From Pseudomonadota bacterium (lineage in GTDB: Bacteria > Myxococcota_A > UBA796 > CAJQPC01): a DNA stretch of 64,000 nucleotides. The position numbers and the translations under genes were made by a program. Below the pieces are notes generated by a model. It was given only the letters and a program-made list of their open reading frames with translations, was not told the DNA's origin and searched no databases. How positions within the stretch are numbered: position 1 is the stretch's first letter; each line of letters begins with the position of its first letter. The stretch is taken from positions 1-64,000 of the forward strand of contig JAAESX010000290.1 in assembly GCA_024228935.1 (NCBI GenBank), written 5' to 3'. Positions 58,326-64,000 of this stretch are shown in pieces.

Positions 58326-59284
58326 AGGAACATCCCCTCGATCTCGGAGTCGACATCGTCCTTCGGTCGCATGGTCCCGGCGCGGAGCTCGGGGCGCCAC
58401 TCGGGCAGGATGTCGCAGTCGAAGAAGGCCTCGACGGCCTGGACCCGCTGCGGGCCCAGGGGGTGGGTGTTGAAGAGCTCCATCGCCCGCGCGGCGGACT
58501 TGCTGTGCGTCTTCATCTGTTCGGCATAGGCGTCCGAGGAGAAGCCCTCCATGTCGCCCAGGTGCCCGGCCGCGAGCACGCCGTGCAGGCTGCGGCTGGC
58601 CTCGATGTCGCCGGCACAGATCAGCCCGGCGCGGTCACACGTGATCTCGGCGCAGCGGTGCCAGCGGCTCAGGAGCAACGAGGTCCCGGCGTTGAACAGC
58701 ATCTCGATGATGGCGATGACCGTGCTCGAGCGCCCGATGATCCGCAGCATCTTGTGCAGCATCGTGCGGGCCAGTCCGTTGGTCAGGACCTCCCAGACGG
58801 TGTTGTAGATGACGTGCCGGTTGTGGATGTGGCCGCACTCGTGGCCGATGACCGTGTGGAGCTGGGACTCCGTGGTCGCCTCGACGAGCCCGCTCGTGAG
58901 CACGATGACCTGGTCGACCTCGCCGGTCGCGTACGTGAAGCCGTTGGTGATCGGGTCCTGCACGATGAAGATCTGCGGGATGCCGATGCCCAGTCGCTCG
59001 GCGCAGGACACACCCATCGCGTGGACCTGGGGGAACTGGCCAGGACCGACGGCGACCGCTCGGGACTCCTGCAGCGCCCGCTGGTAGGGCACGACGCTGG
59101 CGGCGAGCGCCTCGGCGAGCCATCGCAGCGGAGCGACCTTGTCGAGCTGACGGCGGATGGTCCAGTCGAGGCTGAACGCGTAGCTGGGCACGCCTCCCTC
59201 GACGCGGGTGGCGAAGTCGCCTTGGCGGCCCTCGACGTACGAGGTGAAGTCGAGGTCGATGCCGGCGGTCGGGTCGAGGCTCAT
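58322..59284 (-). CDS. M48-family zinc metalloprotease (HtpX/OMA1-like)
   Basis: The 320-residue protein starts at ATG 59284, overlapping the stop of GTPase 3 as ATGA. HTVIGHECGHIHNRHV gives the zinc motif HExxH at 148-152, and CAEITCDRAGL supplies the third ligand Glu213 plus Asp217, the M48 arrangement. Hydrophobic segments lie near 165-205 (MLRIIGRSSTVIAIIEMLFNAGTSLLL). It lacks the N-terminal multi-span anchor of HtpX. M48 proteases include HtpX, BepA and mitochondrial OMA1, which clips the dynamin OPA1. Placement between two dynamin-like genes suggests that the GTPases may be its substrates. Confidence 0.9.
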   Translation of the reverse strand: MSLDPTAGIDLDFTSYVEGRQGDFATRVEGGVPSYAFSLDWTIRRQLDKVAPLRWLAEALAASVVPYQRALQESRAVAVGPGQFPQVHAMGVSCAERLGIGIPQIFIVQDPITNGFTYATGEVDQVIVLTSGLVEATTESQLHTVIGHECGHIHNRHVIYNTVWEVLTNGLARTMLHKMLRIIGRSSTVIAIIEMLFNAGTSLLLSRWHRCAEITCDRAGLICAGDIEASRSLHGVLAAGHLGDMEGFSSDAYAEQMKTHSKSAARAMELFNTHPLGPQRVQAVEAFFDCDILPEWRPELRAGTMRPKDDVDSEIEGMFL

Positions 59285-61371
59285 GCGTTCTCCTTCAGGG
59301 CACACAGCAGGTCGCGGTTCGCGGTCTCGATGGTCCGGAGGCGGTCTTCGAGCCGCGTCAGGTCCGCCAGGTCGCGGGTCTGCTCGGCCTCGGACCGGGT
59401 GCGCTGGGTGTGCAGCTGTTCCAGGGTCGCCTTGGTCGTGCGGATGGCCGCACCCAGCTCGCCTTCGACGTGCTCGCGCAGCGTGATGAAGGCGGTCTCG
59501 ACCTGCTCGTCGATCCCGGCTGCCAGGGCCCGGGCGCGCGCCGGTCCCTGGGTCTCCAGGGCGCGCAGCGTGCCGTCCTTCATCGCCTCGCGGAACTTGT
59601 CGACCCGGCGACCCGAGAACACGCTCTCGACCACCTTCTTGCCGCCGAAGGTCGCGGTCAGGCCCGCGACGGCCAGGATCGGCAGGGCCACGGGCCAGGT
59701 GATCGGGAGCCCGATCGTGGTGGCCAGGATGACCAGGCCGAGCGTGGTCCCGGCGCCTACCGCGACCCCCGTGACGCCACCGACAGCTGCGCCCTCGAGC
59801 CCCGCGACGCGGTACCCGACGAACGCGCCGCCCAGGCCGCCTCCCGCGAACATGCCGGACAGGCCGAACAGGCCACCGGCCAGCACGTCCATGTCGTTCT
59901 GTTCGTCCCGTTCGACCTCGGGCTGGAAGTCGACCTCGATGGCCCGCAGGCTCTCAGTCAGCTTCTGGCTGAAGCCCTGAAGGCGCTCGATCTCGGCGAC
60001 CATGCCCTTCTGGATCTGCTCGTTCAGCCGCTCGGCTTCGATGCGACCCAGCGCCTGCAGCCGCTGGCTGATGGCGGCCATCATCTTCTTCTGGGTGTCC
60101 TCGACCCGGTCCTTGTCGATGGCCTCGGCGTCCAGCGGGTAGGCGTCGATGACCTCGCCGGCCTCGCTCACCATCCGGTCGCCCAGGCGTCGGGCCATCG
60201 GGCGCAGCGTGTCGGCCAGCTCAGCGGCGGCGCGGTCCATCCGGCGCAGCTCGGCCTGGTAGTCGCTGTTCAGCTCGGTCAGTCGCATCTGGTTCTCGGC
60301 CCAGACCGACTCGAACTTCGTCGCCTCGAGCTGGATGGCTCCCCGACGGATCGCCAGCATCGAGTGGACCTTCGATGCGCTGGAGGCCGTCGTGTCGGCC
60401 AGGAGCGTCAGCGCGACCAGGCCTCGCTCCATCGTCAGGAAGCGCTCCAGGGCTTCCTCGAACTCGGGGAAGCCGGATCGGGCGAGCAGGTCGGGGTCGT
60501 CCTCGAGCTTGCCGTCCAGTGCGTCGGCGCCCGACACCCCGAAGATACGGGGCTCGCCGAGCTGGGCGACGAGCGCGGCCGCTTCGGCGGACCCTTCGCC
60601 GTGGAGCTCCGCGGCTCGTGTCGCGACAGCTTTCTTGATGCGCCCGCGGATGACGTCCAGGACACGGACCTTGTCCTTGGCCCGGCGGATCTCGTCCATC
60701 CGGTTCACGACGAACAGCACGCGGCCCATGTCGTGGGTCATCAGCCGGTTCAGGAAGTCGGCCTCGTAGTTGGAGAACGGCGACTGGGCGAGGATGACCA
60801 GGACGGCGGCGTCGACGGTCGGCAGGACCGCCATCGTGACGTCGGTCATGTTCGCGTCGTCGTTCAGGCCGGGCGTGTCGATGATGTCGGCTTTGTCCCG
60901 GCAGTAGCGGACCGGGTAGCTGACGACGGCCTCGCGCACGTCGGCGGCCTGCTGCTCGGACTCGGGTGTGAGCTTCGTGACCCAGGCCTCGAGCTCGTCG
61001 ATGCCGATGGTCTCCTCGCGCTCGTTTCCGTCCGCGTCCGGCTTGAACCGCAGCTTCACGCTCGGCTTCAGGCCGTAGGTCACGCGGTTGAGCGTCGCGC
61101 TGCACGGAAGCACGTCCGCCGGCAGGACCTCGCGCCCCAGCAGGGCGTTGATCAGCGTGCTCTTTCCGCGCTTGAACTCGCCGACGACAGCGATGCGGAA
61201 GACCTGCTCCTGGGTGCGGCGGAGCAGCTCGGTCGTTCGCTCGGTCACCTCGTCGAGACCCAGCTCGGACGCGGCGTCTCGCACGATGCCCAGGTCGCGA
61301 GCCACCTGGGTGGTCAGCTTGCGGTGGTCGTCGAGCGTCTCGAGTGTGTAGTCGCCGGTCGTTTCGTGCAC
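59281..61371 (-). CDS. Dynamin-like GTPase 3 with membrane paddle
   Basis: GTG 61371 is the likely start, preceded by a G-rich ribosome site, giving 696 residues. P-loop GEFKRGKST at 64-72, switch PADVLPCSATLNRV, IIDTPGLNDD and NRMD complete the GTPase domain. A long helical stalk follows. Near 510-605 lies a glycine-zipper hydrophobic region (GGLFGLSGMFAGGGLGGAFVG, then LGLVILATTIGLPITWPVALPILAV), clearly able to insert in membrane. The final 80 residues are coiled coil (RSEAEQTRDLADLTRLEDRLRTIE). As first gene of the operon it is the best candidate for the membrane-anchoring subunit. Confidence 0.9.
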   Translation of the reverse strand: MHETTGDYTLETLDDHRKLTTQVARDLGIVRDAASELGLDEVTERTTELLRRTQEQVFRIAVVGEFKRGKSTLINALLGREVLPADVLPCSATLNRVTYGLKPSVKLRFKPDADGNEREETIGIDELEAWVTKLTPESEQQAADVREAVVSYPVRYCRDKADIIDTPGLNDDANMTDVTMAVLPTVDAAVLVILAQSPFSNYEADFLNRLMTHDMGRVLFVVNRMDEIRRAKDKVRVLDVIRGRIKKAVATRAAELHGEGSAEAAALVAQLGEPRIFGVSGADALDGKLEDDPDLLARSGFPEFEEALERFLTMERGLVALTLLADTTASSASKVHSMLAIRRGAIQLEATKFESVWAENQMRLTELNSDYQAELRRMDRAAAELADTLRPMARRLGDRMVSEAGEVIDAYPLDAEAIDKDRVEDTQKKMMAAISQRLQALGRIEAERLNEQIQKGMVAEIERLQGFSQKLTESLRAIEVDFQPEVERDEQNDMDVLAGGLFGLSGMFAGGGLGGAFVGYRVAGLEGAAVGGVTGVAVGAGTTLGLVILATTIGLPITWPVALPILAVAGLTATFGGKKVVESVFSGRRVDKFREAMKDGTLRALETQGPARARALAAGIDEQVETAFITLREHVEGELGAAIRTTKATLEQLHTQRTRSEAEQTRDLADLTRLEDRLRTIETANRDLLCALKENA

Positions 61372-61391
61372 TGGACCCCCCTCGGAGCCGA

Positions 61392-61416
61392 GTGTGTACC
61401 ACACGTTCTGGCGTGT
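61392..61416. promoter_or_regulatory. Overlapping palindromes in the divergent promoter region
   Basis: GTGTG-TAC-CACAC (61392-61404) and ACACG-N6-CGTGT (61401-61416) share their middle arm. They occupy the 56-bp gap between the dynamin operon start and the divergent PI-PLC-like gene, so they are placed to bind a regulator of either. No specific regulator is implied. Confidence 0.35.
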
Positions 61417-61427
61417 AGGCTGGGCCG

Positions 61428-62384
61428 ATGTGGTGGCTCCTGGCATGTGTCGATCCGGTCGTCGAGGACACCGCCTGGGAGCGTGGCCCGAACCCGCACG
61501 GGCTGGACGATCAGCTGCGCCTGAACCACGTGCAAGCCGAGGGGTCGCACAACTCGACGCACATCGAGCCCGACGCCCCGGTCGACGACAGCCACCGGTA
61601 CACGCACGCGCCGCTGGGGGACCAGCTGGACCAGCAGGGCGTCCGCCAGGTCGAGCTGGACCTGCACCTGACCGAGGACGGCACCTGGCAGATCTTCCAC
61701 CTGCCGGTGGTGGACGCGGAGACCACGTGTCTCGAGCTGGTCGACTGTCTGCAGGACCTGAAGGACTGGTCGAACGCCGCCGAGTGGGGGCTCCCGATCA
61801 TGGTCTGGATGGAGCCCAAGGACGACGTCGACCACATGGTCGAGGGCCTGCAGGCCATCGAGGAGTACGACACGCTCGAGGAGACCATCCTGTCGGTCTG
61901 GCCGCGCGAGCGGATCCTGACGCCGGACGACGTGCGCGGGGATCATGCGGATCTCCCCACCGCCCTGGCCGAGGATGGCTGGCCCACGCTCGGCGAGGTC
62001 CGCGGGAAGGTGGTGTTCGCGATGCTCGACGCTGGAGCCCACCGCGAGGCGTACATCGAGGGGGCCCCGGCGCTCGAGGGGCGGCTGCTGTTCGTGGACA
62101 GCTCATCGATGGAGGACCCGTACGCCGCGACGTTCAAGGATGGGGGCCACGAGGACACCCGGACCTGGTCCGCGGCGGGGTTCCTGGTGACGGTCAACGC
62201 GGGCTCGCTCAAGAACACGCCCGAGCAGAACTCGGCCGAGGTCGAGGCCGCTTTCGACGCAGGCGCGCACTTCGTCGCGACCGACTTCCCCGACAACATC
62301 GAGATCCCCGGCGGCACTCCAGCCCGCTGCCACGTGCTGACCGCGCCGACGGAGTGCACGTCCCAGGACATCGAGGGCCTGTGA
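61428..62384 (+). CDS. Calcium-dependent PI-PLC-like phosphodiesterase lipoprotein
   Basis: The 318-residue product has the minimal leader MWWLLAC then VDPVVEDTAW. LRLNHVQAEGSHNSTHIEP contains the first catalytic His region and VRQVELDLHLTEDGTWQIFHL the metal-binding Glu/Asp and second His of the PI-PLC TIM-barrel fold. CLELVDCLQDLKDWSNAAEW and HFVATDFPDN further match the PI-PLC1-like family that I recall from secreted bacterial proteins. The expected reaction is cleavage of a glycerophospho- or phosphoinositide-type bond outside the cytoplasm. It is divergent from the dynamin operon and might act on the same membranes. Confidence 0.82.
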   Translation: MWWLLACVDPVVEDTAWERGPNPHGLDDQLRLNHVQAEGSHNSTHIEPDAPVDDSHRYTHAPLGDQLDQQGVRQVELDLHLTEDGTWQIFHLPVVDAETTCLELVDCLQDLKDWSNAAEWGLPIMVWMEPKDDVDHMVEGLQAIEEYDTLEETILSVWPRERILTPDDVRGDHADLPTALAEDGWPTLGEVRGKVVFAMLDAGAHREAYIEGAPALEGRLLFVDSSSMEDPYAATFKDGGHEDTRTWSAAGFLVTVNAGSLKNTPEQNSAEVEAAFDAGAHFVATDFPDNIEIPGGTPARCHVLTAPTECTSQDIEGL

Positions 62385-62412
62385 CGTGGGATGATTGTCC
62401 CCGGGAGGCCCC

Positions 62413-62685
62413 ATGCCCAAGGTCGCGCTGAACGATGCCCTCGGAGCTCTCGAACAGGCTCTGGACGGGGCGGATGAGCTGTCGCTGCAGGACCGCGAGC
62501 GGCTCTACGACCTGAAGGGGGAGATCGAGCTCGTCTTGGAACGGACGGACGAGATCCAGGGCGACGGAGGCAAGAAGGTCCAGGCCACGACGCTGTCGGC
62601 GGTCGAGGAACTCGAGGGTCGCCACCCCGCTCTGACGGCGGTGCTCAACCGCTTGGCGAACGTGCTGACGTCGCTGGGGATCTGA
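62413..62685 (+). CDS. DUF4404-family protein
   Basis: The 90-residue protein starts at ATG 62413, with GGGAGG upstream. The pattern LNDALGALEQALDGADELSLQDRERLYDLKGEIELVLERTDE and, near the end, LEGRHPALTAVLNRLANVLTSLGI matches DUF4404, a small helical family of unknown function whose C-terminal HP-x-LT and LGI are characteristic. It may be co-transcribed with the PI-PLC-like gene 28 bp upstream. Confidence 0.82.
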   Translation: MPKVALNDALGALEQALDGADELSLQDRERLYDLKGEIELVLERTDEIQGDGGKKVQATTLSAVEELEGRHPALTAVLNRLANVLTSLGI

Positions 62686-62686
62686 C

Positions 62687-64000
62687 CTACTCGCCGTAGC
62701 GACGGCGGGCGTTCGGGCCGAAGTCGAGCCGCGACCGCTCCTGGGCGTCGTAGGTGAGCCCCCTGAAGTCGAGCACGTCGGTGTCGACGCCCATCTCCAG
62801 CTCGAAGCAGCTGCGCAGGCCCATGCCCTGCAGCGCGGTCAGCGCCCTGGGCGTCTCGCCGGGCAGGCTGAGGCACAGGTCGCGCCCGCCGTTGTCGAGG
62901 TGGATGGTGCGGAGCGACTCCCTTGCCAGGTCACGCACTCGGAACGACGAGCCCACGAGCGCGTCCACATCGAAGGCCCCGGGCGACCACCTGCCGCTGC
63001 TGGACAGCGCCCACTCCGGGATCTGGGCGGTGGGCGCGAAGCTGCGCCGCCATCCGGCCATCGGGATGGGATGCCAGGGGCTCGTCCCGCGCAGCAGCGA
63101 GGCCACCAGTCGCAGCGGACCGAGCATCGAGCCGCGCACGCTCGCGCGCAGGGGCTCTCGGGGACCCCAGGCCACGTGGCGTTTCCACTCCAGGTCGCGC
63201 TCGAGGCTCTGGTTCCTGCTCAGCAGCGTGTCGTACGGCATGCCCGCGGCGGAGAACAGGCGCGCCACGTCGCGCAGCGGACGAGGGCCGACGAGGTCCC
63301 GCAGCTGGTACGGCACGTCCAGCGCAGTCTGCCCGTCGACCCGCAGAAGCAGCCGGTCCTGCTCGATCCGGGTGTTCGCATACCGCTTGGGGTACCCGTA
63401 GAGCTCGCGCCCCACGAACGACGCCATGATGTTGCTCGGGAACAGCCAGGGGAAGTAGGCGCGGAACTCGAGCTTGTTGTCGACCTCGACCTGCGTCGGC
63501 ACGAAGAGGCCGGTCTCGGTGTAGGAGATGCCTGGCGAGTCGGGAGCCCAGGTCGGACGGAACCCCGTGAACCGGGTGACCAGCAACACGCAGAGCGGCA
63601 GCCCCTCGTGCCAGCGCATTCGCGGCGGCATGCGCATCTCGATGTGGCCGTCGGGCGAGCAGCACGACGCCCAGCTCCCCGCCCATGTCCAACGCGTCGC
63701 GGAGACGGACGGCCGGGATGGGCAAGACGGTGCAGTCGTCGACCACCGAAATCTCGTCCGCGCGGTGTCCGCGCAGCGCCGCAGCGCCACCGACCAGGCT
63801 GCCGCGCCGATACGAGCCCGTCCGCGCGTTCCCCGACCAGCTCTCCACCTGGCCGGCGAGCACCAGCCAGGCGGTGTCGGCCGGTCCAGGGACCGCGAGC
63901 GCGGTGCCCTGGCTGTACTCGAGGACCACGGGCTCGGGCGCGAGGACGCGCAGGTTCTCCTCTGTGGCCCAGGTCGCTGCCGAGCCGAGGTTCCGGCAGA
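62687..64000 (-). pseudogene. Cyclic-nucleotide-binding domain joined to acetoacetate-decarboxylase-fold protein, frameshifted, 5'-partial
   Basis: From the window edge one frame encodes a cyclic-nucleotide-binding domain (VVLEYSQGTALAVPGPADTAWLVLAGQVESW, RRGSLVGGAAAL, VLPIPAVRLRDALDMGGELGVV). Around 63650-63665 the reading frame must change to continue as an acetoacetate-decarboxylase-like fold: LPLCVLLVTRFTGF, SYTETGLFVPTQ, YFPWLFPSNIMASFVGRELYGYPK. The first frame has no stop at the junction, so an indel in a single fused gene is the simplest reading; two overlapping genes remain possible. The decarboxylase-like half has no clear catalytic Lys context that I can assign. The fusion would be a signal-responsive enzyme. 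Confidence 0.6.

Overview
This is a G+C-rich, gene-dense bacterial chromosome segment with no gene-free stretch above about 280 bp. Many short secreted lipoproteins with Asp/Ser/Thr/Gly-rich linkers, a MopE-like Asp/Cys-rich repeat protein, thrombospondin-type-3/OmpA proteins, polymorphic beta-helix proteins and MYXO-CTERM-like C-termini all point to a myxobacterium-like organism (Myxococcota, formerly Deltaproteobacteria). That placement is inferred from protein style, not from a marker gene. I see no rRNA, tRNA, CRISPR array, insertion sequence or prophage.

Layout. 1-16 kb is mostly minus-strand surface lipoproteins and secreted proteins: a zinc amidase, an FG-GAP propeller, a von Willebrand A lipoprotein and a cobalamin-type radical SAM enzyme. 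Plus-strand DUF6940 and uracil-DNA-glycosylase-like genes sit among them, and several genes at 13.6-15.7 kb are disrupted. 16-24.6 kb holds a NUDIX hydrolase, a penicillin-acylase family hydrolase, more lipoproteins, a frameshifted beta-lactamase-fold hydrolase and an aldehyde dehydrogenase. 24.7-33 kb carries an NFU iron-sulfur scaffold, an OmpA/TSP3 protein, a polytopic membrane protein, a beta-helix surface protein and a second radical SAM enzyme paired with a 79-residue protein. 33-46.7 kb holds a DUF2891 lipoprotein, three members of an unnamed membrane-anchored paralogous family, an alkaline-phosphatase-superfamily membrane protein, a seven-iron ferredoxin, a PEGA-like protein, an SGNH hydrolase, a GT-C-like membrane protein and an S46 dipeptidyl-peptidase. 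46.7-54.3 kb looks like accessory metabolism: SDR, Baeyer-Villiger-type monooxygenase, pirin, TetR regulator with a candidate operator, and a broken membrane gene.

54.2-61.4 kb is the most distinctive block: a tightly overlapping five-gene minus-strand operon with three different dynamin-like GTPases, an M48 (HtpX/OMA1-type) metalloprotease and a small helical protein. The architecture suggests one membrane-remodelling or defence machine and recalls the mitochondrial OMA1-OPA1 protease-dynamin pair, but that functional reading is inference. The window closes with a PI-PLC-like lipoprotein, a DUF4404 protein and a partial cyclic-nucleotide-domain/acetoacetate-decarboxylase-fold gene.

Two window-wide traits stand out. 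About sixteen lipoproteins have extremely short leaders (only about 6-10 residues before the lipobox Cys, usually with no Lys/Arg). Genes are often coupled through NTGA stop-start overlaps in which ATG, GTG, TTG and apparently CTG serve as the start. At least seven genes carry frameshifts or in-frame TGA codons. Several of the frameshifts lie in short G/C runs, so assembly error must be excluded before calling pseudogenes.
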